IMG/VR virus record: IMGVR_UViG_3300037245_002296 | Coordinates: 1 to 31,737 of that record | Length of the DNA: 31,737 nt | Direction: 5' to 3' (one strand) | Source: a virus | Shown: positions 8,501 through 16,348 of the stretch, in pieces | Layout: every line of letters begins with the position of its first letter | How positions within the stretch are numbered: the first letter of the stretch is position 1 | Made by a program: the position numbers and the translations under genes | The notes under the pieces: model-generated | Told to the model about the DNA's origin: nothing | Database searches by the model: none | What the model saw: only the letters and a program-made list of their open reading frames with translations

Positions 8501-11500
8501 ACCCAACAACCGTTCCGGTTGTGGTCAAGTTCTCATTGTCGAAGCCAATGGCTCCAGTGTCGCTGGAGATAACAGCACCATTGATTGTGATGTTGTCAAA
8601 ATCTACAACACCCTCGCTACCGATTGTCATCCAGGTTGTTACCACCCCAGCGATGGTACGATTCTGGAACAGTAGGTTAGCACCCTTGGTATCAGTGTCT
8701 GACTCACGGATTGATACGATTTTAGACTGAGGGGTATTAGTACCATACGAATGCGCTTCCAGGAAATGGATGGTGCCCACACCATCTGTAACATTGGCTT
8801 CACCTGATCTAATTTCTATCAGTCCGTCGGCTAGGTTTACCACTGTCAACTGGCTAGGATACATTACCCCAGTTGTGTACACGTCATCATCGGCAAACGT
8901 GAGGTACCCTGTCGAACTGGTGATATTGAAATCTTTGATAGTGATGTTGCCAGCATTCAAACGGTAGAGTCCGATGATGTCATCTGTCCAAGCAGCCGTC
9001 CCAACCCCGGTGCCAGCATACAATTGGTACTGCGCCGAGTTAGCGGGAATGTCATTGCCAAAGGACTTGGCTTCCCACGCAACGTTACCCGAGCCATCGC
9101 TCGCGAGGACCTGGTTGTTACCCGCTGTCGACCATGCAGCAATACCGGCTGCCGTGGATATCAGAACCTGGTCATCCACCGTCGGCGTAGGTATGTTCGA
9201 CCCGACAACCGTTCCGGTTGTGGTCAAGGTCTGTGCTCCTAAGTCGACGGGACCTGTTGCCCCAGAGTAGAGTACGTATTGGGTGTGATCGTCATCGCCG
9301 AGTCCCGCAAGGGCACCGTGGTCTGTCAGAGGGTCCTGCCAGGTTGCCGTGTCCGCACCAGTCGAGGTGAGGACCTTGTCGGTCACTGTCGGCGCAGGGA
9401 CATTCGACCCAACAACCGTTCCGGTTGTGGTGAGCGTTTGTGCCCCAAGGTCAACAGCCCCGGATGCTCCAGAGTAAGTCACGTATTGAGTGTGGTCGTC
9501 ATCACCAAGCCCTGAGAGGGCACCGTGATCTGTCACGCCTGTTACGGCGTCTTGCCAGGTTGCTGTGTTCGCACCGGTCGATGTGAGCACTTTGTCTGTC
9601 ACTGTCGGCGCAGGGATATTCGACCCAACAACCGTTCCGGTTGTGGTCAAGGTCTGTGCCCCTAAATCGACAGTTCCGGATGCTCCGGAGTAGGTCACGT
9701 ATTGAGTGTGATCGTCATCGCCGAGTCCCGTGAGGGCACCGTGGTCCGTCACACCGGTTACGGGGTCTTGCCAGGTTGCTGTGTTCGCACCAGTCGATGT
9801 GAGCACTTTGTCAGTGATGGACGGCGACGGGATATTCGACCCAATGACCGTTCCGGTGGTGGTGAAAGCTTGTGCTCCCAGGTTGACTGTTCCGGAGGCT
9901 CCGGAGTACGTCACGTACTGGGTGTGGTCGTCATCAGTGAGTCCTGTGAGGGCACCGTGGTCCGTCACACCGGATACGGAGTCTTGCCAGGACGCTGTCC
10001 CGATACCTGTAGAGGTGAGAACTTTGGCAGCCACTGTCGGCGCAGGTATGTTCGATCCAACAACCGTTCCGGTTGTGGTTATGGTGTAGGACCCCATGTC
10101 GAGATTTGCTATTGCCCCTGAGTACATAAGGTACTGAGGATGGTCGTCGTCACCGAGCCCTGTGAGGTTACCGTGGTCGCCCACGATGGACCCACCACCA
10201 GAAGGTTCGTCGACTGCTTGACGATAGTCGTCAACTTGGATGAGGTTGTAATACGGAGAACTAACCTGTCGACGTAGGATAACACGGGCAATGACTTTCG
10301 CCTCTACCACAGGGAGTGTGCCAAAGTCCATATCAGACAATTGGTTCCCATCTTGGGCTCCTGTCAGGGTAGACGAATCTTCTTGACCAGGGATCAAGAC
10401 GACCGGGGTATCTTGATCGTTGGATGCTATCACCCAATACGCAAAATACCCATTGACATTTACCGCAGTCCACTCCCAAGTCCCACCATTGGTGTTCACT
10501 TGGGGGATGTTGGTATCGAGGTAGACAGGGGTTGTCGAAGGCGCAATTAGTCGCCAGTCATCTGTTCCACTTCGATAGAATATCGGCAATTCCGCTGGTG
10601 ACAAATCCTGTGACCATAACCCGGCTCCACCGACGACATCCTTAATCCAAATTTCGATGTCTTCATCATGAATCTTGCCCGAAGATATATCGAGGTTATC
10701 ACCATTGATTGTGACTCCAAGACCTTCAGACCAACGTGTTGAAAAGGTATGGTGGAGGTAATGATGAGTTGTCCCATCCATCTCGTAGCCGTGCTGCTCA
10801 GGACCATTCAACGAGAATATGCTGTTGGTGGTATCCCAATAGACGATGCAGACTCCAGCCCAGTCATCGGCTTGGATATCCCAGGGTGTTTGGGAGGTTT
10901 CAAGCACACCACTGTCGTTGAAGTAGACAAACCAGATACCTTCGGTATCATCTATCACTACGGACTGTGTTGTTGTCTTCGTGTACTTGATACCCTGGAC
11001 CCAAAACTCGAAAGAGGCTCCGGTCGGATCAATACTGACGGTTCTGGATGGACCATCGACCGTTGTCGCGGTCAACAGTGTTGCAGAGTAGTTGGCAGCC
11101 CAGCCAGTCTTCTTTGTGTACTGGGGGTGGTCGTCGTGTTCGATTCCAGAGATAGAACCGTGGTCGATTGAGGAGTCGCCCTGCCGGTCCCACCAACCAT
11201 TGGCGGTGTCCCAGCGGAAGAAGTCGCCATCTGTGTTCGATCCTAACTTGATACCAGTAGACAATTCGTATGGGTCAAGTCGGAGAATTCTGACAGCGAT
11301 AATACCCTCGGTAGCACTCTTCCTAACGACATCACCAACCGCAATCCGAGTGTACGGAGCGTCGAGCATCGTGGTTGTCAACCCACCAGGGGTTATATCC
11401 AACCAAAGAAAGTCACCTTCGTTGAAGGCATCGGTATCGACGCCACGAACAAGACCCCGAGTGGTCACATAGCCATTGGAGTTATTGTCAATTGACTCAG

Positions 11501-12293
11501 TCGTCAAGCCAAGTACCCCTGACTCTTCTTTGACTGAAGCGTCGGCCGGACCAATGGTAGGTCTGTTGGCTTGAGACCCCGTCACGTAGACGGGAGTCCC
11601 ATCCGTGATAGAGCTTCCAGAGACATTGCGAACTCGAATGATGTGCTCTTGACCAATCTGCAAGTTGACATTGCCGCCGGGCATACCGACTTCAAGAGTT
11701 CCATCCTCAGCATTCCACTGAAGACGCCCTTCAGCAGTGCCATCGGAGTAGGTCAGATCAAATTGGATGTAGTCAACGGTCTCGATGGACCCAGTGATGT
11801 GGATGTCGGTAGCTGTGACATCACCAGTTGTTGTCAAGTTGTCATCACCAAAGTCAATGGTGCCTGTCGTGCTGAGAATCGTGTTTCCATCAATCGCGAT
11901 ATTGTCCACCGTGAGAGACGTGAGACCTGTGACATCGGTTGACCATACAGCCACGTTCGCGGCAGATGCTTGGAGCATCTGGCTCGACGCTGTCGGCGCA
12001 GGGATATTCGACCCAACGACTGTTCCAGTCGTGGTGAGGGTCTGTGAACCCAGATCGACATTCGATGTCTCTCCGTTGTTCAGAACGTATTGAGGGTGGT
12101 CATCATCGCCAAGTCCGGCGAGATCACCATGGTCTGGTTGAGCCCACACTGCGTTGCCAGATGCGTCCGCAATGAGTGCATAGTCCTCGGTTCCGCCAGC
12201 CGTTGGCAGAGTCCACCCACCGGCGTCAAGAGCTTGACCCGAAGGCAATTGCTTGAAGACACCAACATCGATAATCATAGGTTTGAAAGACAT
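5553..12293 (-). CDS. Giant tail fibre / spike with beta-helix C-terminus (2246 aa)
   Basis: Probable receptor-binding fibre. After a ~50-residue N-terminus comes the first DHG-LAGLGDDDHPQYV unit. Residues ~217-341 form a domain with GTPVYVTG and TRGLVRGVDT, a type common in phage fibres. Five tandem 72-residue DHGALTGL units occupy ~706-1056. Residues ~1057-1720 alternate copies of TGTVVGSNIPAP, NQVLASDGSGNVAWE and FDNITI units, including a duplicated ~60-residue block. From ~1875 to the end is a tailspike-like right-handed beta-helix, opening with KTVYIRTTGNDTTGDGSSGT and rich in Asn, Gly and short hydrophobic strands. AAGGGAGA precedes the ATG. No hydrolase residues can be assigned by eye, so enzymatic activity is open. 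Confidence 0.88.
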   Translation of the reverse strand: MSFKPMIIDVGVFKQLPSGQALDAGGWTLPTAGGTEDYALIADASGNAVWAQPDHGDLAGLGDDDHPQYVLNNGETSNVDLGSQTLTTTGTVVGSNIPAPTASSQMLQASAANVAVWSTDVTGLTSLTVDNIAIDGNTILSTTGTIDFGDDNLTTTGDVTATDIHITGSIETVDYIQFDLTYSDGTAEGRLQWNAEDGTLEVGMPGGNVNLQIGQEHIIRVRNVSGSSITDGTPVYVTGSQANRPTIGPADASVKEESGVLGLTTESIDNNSNGYVTTRGLVRGVDTDAFNEGDFLWLDITPGGLTTTMLDAPYTRIAVGDVVRKSATEGIIAVRILRLDPYELSTGIKLGSNTDGDFFRWDTANGWWDRQGDSSIDHGSISGIEHDDHPQYTKKTGWAANYSATLLTATTVDGPSRTVSIDPTGASFEFWVQGIKYTKTTTQSVVIDDTEGIWFVYFNDSGVLETSQTPWDIQADDWAGVCIVYWDTTNSIFSLNGPEQHGYEMDGTTHHYLHHTFSTRWSEGLGVTINGDNLDISSGKIHDEDIEIWIKDVVGGAGLWSQDLSPAELPIFYRSGTDDWRLIAPSTTPVYLDTNIPQVNTNGGTWEWTAVNVNGYFAYWVIASNDQDTPVVLIPGQEDSSTLTGAQDGNQLSDMDFGTLPVVEAKVIARVILRRQVSSPYYNLIQVDDYRQAVDEPSGGGSIVGDHGNLTGLGDDDHPQYLMYSGAIANLDMGSYTITTTGTVVGSNIPAPTVAAKVLTSTGIGTASWQDSVSGVTDHGALTGLTDDDHTQYVTYSGASGTVNLGAQAFTTTGTVIGSNIPSPSITDKVLTSTGANTATWQDPVTGVTDHGALTGLGDDDHTQYVTYSGASGTVDLGAQTLTTTGTVVGSNIPAPTVTDKVLTSTGANTATWQDAVTGVTDHGALSGLGDDDHTQYVTYSGASGAVDLGAQTLTTTGTVVGSNVPAPTVTDKVLTSTGADTATWQDPLTDHGALAGLGDDDHTQYVLYSGATGPVDLGAQTLTTTGTVVGSNIPTPTVDDQVLISTAAGIAAWSTAGNNQVLASDGSGNVAWEAKSFGNDIPANSAQYQLYAGTGVGTAAWTDDIIGLYRLNAGNITIKDFNITSSTGYLTFADDDVYTTGVMYPSQLTVVNLADGLIEIRSGEANVTDGVGTIHFLEAHSYGTNTPQSKIVSIRESDTDTKGANLLFQNRTIAGVVTTWMTIGSEGVVDFDNITINGAVISSDTGAIGFDNENLTTTGTVVGSNIPAPTVDDQVLISTASGVAAWSTAGNNQVLASDGSGNVAWEAKSFGSNIPANSAVNEVYVGTGAGTAAWTTDLVLNTLEVSSSDYAPFDVTRTSTSTNAIQYTADFIAETSSNAINGFGPGMTFSMTDSGVSKALLAGITAVRTGADDAGTLHFYTNNGGSYTSKARIAPGGGFTVLAMNANSLTVDSISIDAAKIWSSTGDISFEDDDLTTTGEVSCSSIVVANSPDAVIQITGGTSDVENGTATIHFLTPHSYGFNTPQSKIISVRESDTNTRGATLLFQNRNIAGTVTTWMTIGSEGVVDFDNITIDGNAISSSTGLITIPDGTFMDLEEGSRYNHGNSAYVWKCMHSRYITGWTNLGTLVIDLPFGFTNNFQTFKIRGYEHSASSAWEIQIGGYNSTSGYWANMSASVNGTTPFDSIRVGYNGNTDKVCVMLGTTSSEWNYLMVEVDDHVQRYTTDWTGWDSALYTDESGFHDHAGVESDPQIVAWDLVPPAPSIDNQVLISTDAKVSAWSTAGNDQVLASDGSGNVAWEDKSAFTGLSEPTGDDQALTSSAAGVSGWHTTCLADVLAETVPAFTGAEMTYVLTADSAGKFQMESAPWTLSLTANKTVYIRTTGNDTTGDGSSGTPFLTLERTIEYLGQLYIGDYTVLVDIGEGIFPEAGTLSFQHPFGSQVTWQGVSEQITSQDTASIGVSETALGFGSLISYEVTFVLPVGKSVSVGDYIAVRATSGGVNPNALLGCHYVSGWDGGSRTATVDIVYRNGANKASGTVTCTVELIKTVIAFDDKNGLKINGTYTAGAWRGLVLEGNYDTSNTDAKYGIWLLNGAVINFAGSDASGDAAAIVGFQTDAYSQNNAMLFADYSFMSKCGSRCVNAQNGGILSLRYAHLSGGSNEAIFCFNGSTCSAQYVTVSGCGDSPVYSYQGSFIDARNCVIYENGLGNAFVADRWSGIDVNSGSYTGGWSPATPGNNDGSYVIIS
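7560..8835 (-). repeat. Long internal duplication in the fibre gene
   Basis: Two blocks about 1.0 kb apart, roughly 7560-7820 and 8575-8835, encode nearly the same sequence. Each reads (in protein order) TIHFL, HSYG, NTPQSKI, SIRESDT or SVRESDT, LLFQNR, TTWMTIGSEGVVDFDNITI. DNA similarity is high over at least 180 bases. The DNA between them encodes different fibre sequence, so this is a dispersed rather than tandem duplication. Confidence 0.85.
9125..10178 (-). repeat. Five tandem 216-bp fibre repeats
   Basis: Units begin at 10178, 9962, 9746, 9530 and 9323 on the minus strand. The spacing is exactly 216 bases three times, then 207. Each encodes about 72 residues: DHGALTGLGDDDHTQYV, YSGASG, VDLGAQTLTT, GSNIPAPTVTDKVLTSTG and TATWQD. 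The shorter fourth unit lacks three residues at its end. Related degenerate units start near residues 54 and 375. Confidence 0.92.
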
Positions 12294-12322
12294 GTCTCTC
12301 CCTTATGCTCAAACCCACGCGA

Positions 12323-12344
12323 GACCCGCCCTCCGGGGCGGGTC
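12323..12344 (-). other. GC-rich intergenic hairpin
   Basis: A 9-bp stem (12323-12331 with 12336-12344) with a 4-base loop lies between the 734-residue gene and the giant fibre gene. The minus-strand sequence after it (TCGCGTGGGTTT) lacks a proper T-tract, so an mRNA-processing or stabilising role is as likely as termination. Confidence 0.5.
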
Positions 12345-12355
12345 CAGCGGGTATG

Positions 12356-14560
12356 TTACAGTAAGATTGGCAATTCGATTTCGATATCTAACGTCGTAGT
12401 ATCAATTGCACGTCCGACACGAACAACGTATTGACCAGGTGTTGAGGGTGCTGTCGAAGTGAGCCTACCAGCCGTTGACGGGTCAAGGAAGTAGAACACT
12501 CCAGCCGACAGATTTGTTGCACCTGTGATACCTGACCAATCGGACCGTTCGATGCGTCCCTCTGTGAGGAATCGACATGTCGCGCCCGAAGCCGTATCGG
12601 TCATAGAAAGTCCAGCCACTTGGGCTGTTGTTGACGAGTTTGCTTGTGCTGGAAGAACGTGTCCAGTTCCAGAAACGATATACAGAGGGTTCCCGATGAT
12701 AAGAGCCGAGTCAGTCACGGCTTCATAGTAATCGAGTGTCCCAGGTGTTGCTGGAAGTTGAGGTTCAATAGGCACGTAGATTCCGTCCTGTACGTCAGAG
12801 CGTATTGCGGAGTAACGTAACGAGGGTGGGACAACCTGGGGATTCCAAGTCGGGTCCAATTCACCTTCAAAGGTGATATTCACCGTGTAGCTGTCGAACC
12901 TATCCTCAATGGCAGGTTCGTCCGGATTGGTGATGACACCTCTCCAGTAGCGATGCTCCCAGTCAATCATGCCGATCTCTTGACCGAGGTGGTCGTCGAT
13001 GAACGTCAGCAACTCTTGGGATTCAACTCGGAACAGTCCCGAGAACGTCATCACGATTGTTTGAATCTTGGGCCATATTGGGTCGGCATACACGATGAGT
13101 GTACCACCGCGAGTCTCTTGCAAGATACGGTGGAACGACAGTCTGTCTTTATTACCAAGGTTAGGTGTCTTTAATGACACAGAGTCTGAGACGACGCCAA
13201 CCGAAGGATAGACAAACTGGAACGGAACCTGGATACCAGCCATCGGACCATCAATGGCAGCCGGTGGAGGTGAAGGTGCGTCCGGGTCAGAACTATCACC
13301 AACGAACGGCGAGTACTGACAGGTTGTCGTACCTATGATGAGCGTGAACGTAGTAGACTGGAGGAAGTTTATAGGTGAAGAAGCTGAGATGCCTCTCTCA
13401 ATCGTGAAGGCTGCTACCTGTGTGAGTTCGAGCGGAGTTGAACCAGGTTTACCAGCAAGTCCTACAGCCGACTGTGTCAGAGCCAGAGAGCTTGTAGCAC
13501 TCTCTTCGATGGCATCCGGTACGGCGTGTTGGCTGAAGCTAATCGTGCTGGACGCAGATACATCAGTTCCAGACACAGAGGCTACGTGAGCCGATGCAAA
13601 GGATACCAGACCAATTACCGAAGATGCGTCACCGGACAGTATACCTTCGGTCGTAGCTTCTTGCCTCAGACCTGTCTCGACGAGATCGAACTCATCTGTG
13701 ATTACATTCCACACCAATGAGTTGACAGTCAGGGGACTTGTTGCCGACACGTAAATCGGCTTCAGAACGACGTTACTGTCAGTCAGTTCGAGAGTACTCG
13801 AAGCATACACATACTTGAGGCTACTTCGTGCCGATTGCGAGAACTCGATTTGAGTTGTAGCCGCTACCCTGTCAGGTTGGGCTCTCGCAACTTGAGTGAA
13901 CTCAAGTTGACTACTCGCAGAGAGTTCCTTAGCCGACCTTGCGGTACCTGTAAGCTCTAACGTACTGAACCCACGGTGAATCAAGTCGACCGTAGCCGTG
14001 TCAGTCAAGGTTAGAGCTTGGTTGATATCCCTGGCTTTGGTTTCATCGTCTGCGAATTGAACCAGTGTTAATACACTAGATGCATCAACGGTGATGAGAC
14101 CTAAACTGGTAGCAGTACCAGTTAGAGCCAGCGTTGACGACGCAGATACAATATGTGTTCCAGGGAACGATGTTGCATGCGTTAATAGCAATGCAGAGAC
14201 AGCATGGACGAACTTCGGACTGTAGTCGACAGATTGTCTCAGTATGAGTTCACTTGAAGCCGAGACACGTCCCACCAGTTCCCTAGTTGTACCCTGACTA
14301 AGAGCGAGAGCCGAACTGGCTGACAGGTTGAAGGTCATGACATCGCGTACGGCGAGGTCCGTAAGGGTCAATGTTGAAGAGGCAACCTCCTCAAAGATTT
14401 GGGTGGAAGGGAACAGCACCTCGACATACTGTCGAGACACCTTGAGTTCATCCCCTGGCTCTATAACCAGAGCTTCAACGATTTGTCGGGATACCTTGAG
14501 GTCTTCACCTGGCTCCACGACCAAGGCTTCTAACTTCTGTCTGGAGACGCGAATAGGCAT
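12356..14560 (-). CDS. Multi-repeat tail protein with VSRQ and SASS repeats (734 aa)
   Basis: Four regions are visible. (1) Residues 3-49: three copies of a VSRQ-x-VEAL repeat, 18-residue period. (2) Residues ~57-400: about 17 copies of a short beta repeat, consensus S-A-S-S-x-L-x-L-T-x-x-A, roughly every 22 residues. (3) Residues ~445-575: a domain like the 133-residue protein at 4741-5142. (4) Residues ~600-734: a C-terminal domain ending in Y-V-V-R-V-G-R-A-I and ELPILL, as in many phage fibre proteins. By position it is a structural tail-tip or fibre-base protein; the repeats may form an extended stalk. The same VSRQ repeat occurs in the head-tail adaptor at 27394-28296. GGAG lies 8 bases before the ATG. 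Confidence 0.75.
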   Translation of the reverse strand: MPIRVSRQKLEALVVEPGEDLKVSRQIVEALVIEPGDELKVSRQYVEVLFPSTQIFEEVASSTLTLTDLAVRDVMTFNLSASSALALSQGTTRELVGRVSASSELILRQSVDYSPKFVHAVSALLLTHATSFPGTHIVSASSTLALTGTATSLGLITVDASSVLTLVQFADDETKARDINQALTLTDTATVDLIHRGFSTLELTGTARSAKELSASSQLEFTQVARAQPDRVAATTQIEFSQSARSSLKYVYASSTLELTDSNVVLKPIYVSATSPLTVNSLVWNVITDEFDLVETGLRQEATTEGILSGDASSVIGLVSFASAHVASVSGTDVSASSTISFSQHAVPDAIEESATSSLALTQSAVGLAGKPGSTPLELTQVAAFTIERGISASSPINFLQSTTFTLIIGTTTCQYSPFVGDSSDPDAPSPPPAAIDGPMAGIQVPFQFVYPSVGVVSDSVSLKTPNLGNKDRLSFHRILQETRGGTLIVYADPIWPKIQTIVMTFSGLFRVESQELLTFIDDHLGQEIGMIDWEHRYWRGVITNPDEPAIEDRFDSYTVNITFEGELDPTWNPQVVPPSLRYSAIRSDVQDGIYVPIEPQLPATPGTLDYYEAVTDSALIIGNPLYIVSGTGHVLPAQANSSTTAQVAGLSMTDTASGATCRFLTEGRIERSDWSGITGATNLSAGVFYFLDPSTAGRLTSTAPSTPGQYVVRVGRAIDTTTLDIEIELPILL
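13340..14392 (-). repeat. About 17 degenerate SASSxLxLT protein repeats
   Basis: Protein-level tandem repeat of about 22 residues with core [SV]-A-S-S-[TAEQ]-[LI]-x-[LF]-[TS]-x-x-A. Examples are SASSTLALTGTA, SASSQLEFTQVA, YASSTLELTDSN and SATSSLALTQSA. It is conserved at protein rather than DNA level, so it is old or rapidly diverged. Confidence 0.8.
14414..14551 (-). repeat. Three VSRQ repeats in tail protein
   Basis: Repeats start at residues 5, 23 and 41: VSRQKLEALVVEPGED, VSRQIVEALVIEPGDE and VSRQYVEVLFPS. The core V-S-R-Q-x-[VL]-E-[AV]-L is the same as in the seven-copy array at 27928-28287. Confidence 0.9.
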
Positions 14561-14575
14561 ATCAGAGTCTCCAGG

Positions 14576-15604
14576 TTAAGTGTTAGCACGAACCCCAAAT
14601 TGAGCACCATCAACACCTGATGGTGTCCAGGCGGAAGCTGTGTCTGGGTCTTCTTCTACGACCCTAACAGTGGTGACGTAGCTTGTTGATGCAACGGTTA
14701 CAGGTGAACCTGCGTCAACTGTTGCACCCGTCTTGATCACAGCACTCAAATCCATTGTCCCTGCTGTGATACGGGCTTCGTTGGTGATTTGAATACCATC
14801 AATTGATGCCACGTTGGCAGGGAGGTCTTCATACGTGAACAGGTCCTGATGGGCATCAGTACTTGTCTCATTGTATGTGGTATCCTCGTCTAAGAGTGCC
14901 CCATCATCGACATTCTGGTAGTTGCTGCCAGCACTGGGTGCCCAGTCAGAGTCGTCACCGGCACCGTCAGGATCGATTGCCACTACTTTCCGATTGCCCA
15001 AGATATCGTTGTTGACAGACCCGGTTCCATCAAGAAAGTAGAGATCATCGAATTTGCACAACTCACCATGGGCTTTTAGTCGAAAAGCTGTGTGGTAGGC
15101 ATTCGCCCCTGCCTGTGTGTCTATCCCAGACAGAGATAGCCAATTTGAACCATTTACCACTAGATCAGCAGTTCCGGCGGCATTATCCGTAAGAACTTTG
15201 AATTCGATGTAGTACCAAGTGTTGGTAAACAAGCTGAGGGCGGAAGTTCCAAGAACTGTAGAACCCCGTTTGATCTGAATGGTTCCATCAAAATTAAGAA
15301 AGAGGGTCATCCCCACAGTAATGCCATCATAAAGAACCAGAATCTCATCGGCGTCCGGCGCAGCAAATTGGAACGCAAACCCTGCAACACATGTAGCATC
15401 GATTGTCAGGTGGGGTGATTGTATGTATAATGAAGAGGCTTCCCATTCCAAGCAAAAGCCATTACCGCCCCTACCTACCTCCACATCCATGCTTGCTTCA
15501 CCTAGGGTAACAGGGTACTTACGTGCCACGATACCAGTCGGCTGCGGAGCAATACCAGTGGTGTCGCCGAAGCCTTCAAAACCTTCAATCCAGAGTAATG
15601 CCAT
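14576..15604 (-). CDS. LamG/concanavalin-like tail appendage protein (342 aa)
   Basis: Starts MALLWIEGFEGFG at ATG 15604, with AAGGAG at ideal spacing; a longer frame from 15664 runs through the intergenic hairpin and is rejected. The first ~210 residues look like a concanavalin/LamG-type beta sandwich: an early IEGFE strand, NGFCLEW, the central WYYIEFKV strand characteristic of phage lectin-like domains, and KFDDLYFLD near 200. The remainder is Asp/Gly-rich and includes a Val/Thr-rich segment (VTVASTSYVTTVRVVEED). Such proteins are typical virion surface or tail components. Ligand unknown. Confidence 0.75.
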   Translation of the reverse strand: MALLWIEGFEGFGDTTGIAPQPTGIVARKYPVTLGEASMDVEVGRGGNGFCLEWEASSLYIQSPHLTIDATCVAGFAFQFAAPDADEILVLYDGITVGMTLFLNFDGTIQIKRGSTVLGTSALSLFTNTWYYIEFKVLTDNAAGTADLVVNGSNWLSLSGIDTQAGANAYHTAFRLKAHGELCKFDDLYFLDGTGSVNNDILGNRKVVAIDPDGAGDDSDWAPSAGSNYQNVDDGALLDEDTTYNETSTDAHQDLFTYEDLPANVASIDGIQITNEARITAGTMDLSAVIKTGATVDAGSPVTVASTSYVTTVRVVEEDPDTASAWTPSGVDGAQFGVRANT

Positions 15605-15639
15605 TGGTGGCTCCTTATATACAAAAGGTGACCGAGACG

Positions 15640-15659
15640 GGCCGAGACCCATCTCGGCC
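15640..15659 (-). terminator. Intergenic hairpin
   Basis: A perfect 8-bp stem (15640-15647 with 15652-15659) and 4-base loop lie just after the ~200-residue gene on the minus strand. A TTTT run occurs only about 17 bases later (15622-15626 region), so termination would be weak at best. Confidence 0.45.
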
Positions 15660-15678
15660 ACCACGAGGGAGAGATTCG

Positions 15679-16281
15679 TTAGGCGCTGACTGTGTAGGTG
15701 GCCTTCAGTTGGTCACCATTGAGTACAGCCACATCGCCGGAAAAGAGAGCGGTTGCCCAGAGTGTGCTGCCCGGAGCGTGGTCGCCCTTGATATTCGGGT
15801 TTGAACCCCCACCGACTAGAAGGAGACCCTTGACAGTCCCGGCACCTGTGATATCAAACACGGTGACGGACGAATTGGTAATAGATTGGGCGGAAGCCGC
15901 AGCTTCATCCCAAGCGGGTCGTGTGGTGGCACTGTCGCCGTTGCCAGCATCGGTGTAGAGAGCGAACTCATCCCACCCATTACCAGCTTGGTCGATGTCA
16001 TCGTATGTGTCACCGGCAGCGAGAGCCGAGTAATTGAGGTTGTCAATCAGACCCATGTACCAGGCAGAGATGGCGGCGACGGCATGAAACTGTGCATCAA
16101 GCAACTGGTTTTTGCCCTCGTTTACGATCCCGTTCGGGAAGTGGTACTCGTTGATTTTCTCACCATTTCGCCAATGCTCGACAATGTACTTGCCAGACAC
16201 CGGGAGGTCCGCCGAAGCGGATGCGGGCGAACGAGAAAGCTCAGCTTTGGCTTCATGCAAAATTTTCAGATCAGATATCAT
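15679..16281 (-). CDS. Tail-tip-region protein (200 aa)
   Basis: Starts MISDLKILHEAKAEL at ATG 16281 with GGAGA five bases upstream; a GTG at 16293 overlaps that site and is less likely. The Ala/Ser-rich N-terminus is followed by W-R-N-GEKINEYHFPNGIVNEG, then LLDAQFH and AWYMGLI. I recall this F-x-NGIVNEG...LLD...WYxGLI pattern from many phage structural genes of unknown function. The rest is Gly/Ala/Thr-rich and beta-prone, with VKGLLLVGGGSN near the end. It lies between the tape measure and lectin-like genes, which fits a minor tail or tip component. No enzymatic motif seen. Confidence 0.72.
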   Translation of the reverse strand: MISDLKILHEAKAELSRSPASASADLPVSGKYIVEHWRNGEKINEYHFPNGIVNEGKNQLLDAQFHAVAAISAWYMGLIDNLNYSALAAGDTYDDIDQAGNGWDEFALYTDAGNGDSATTRPAWDEAAASAQSITNSSVTVFDITGAGTVKGLLLVGGGSNPNIKGDHAPGSTLWATALFSGDVAVLNGDQLKATYTVSA

Positions 16282-16311
16282 TTGATTCTCCACAGGGGGA
16301 AAGGAAGTTAA

Positions 16312-16340
16312 AGGTAGACGCCCTCAGTGGGCGTCTACCT
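16312..16340 (-). terminator. Terminator after tape measure gene
   Basis: A perfect 12-bp stem (16312-16323 with 16329-16340) with a 5-base loop lies 9 bases beyond the tape measure stop on the minus strand. It is followed by TTTAACTTCCTTT, a broken T-tract, so a moderate terminator is likely. Confidence 0.7.
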
Positions 16341-16348
16341 CCGATTGA

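Noticed and set aside
9125-10178. CRISPR-like or other regularly spaced repeat array
   Set aside because: The repeats are contiguous, in-frame coding units of a fibre gene with no spacers.
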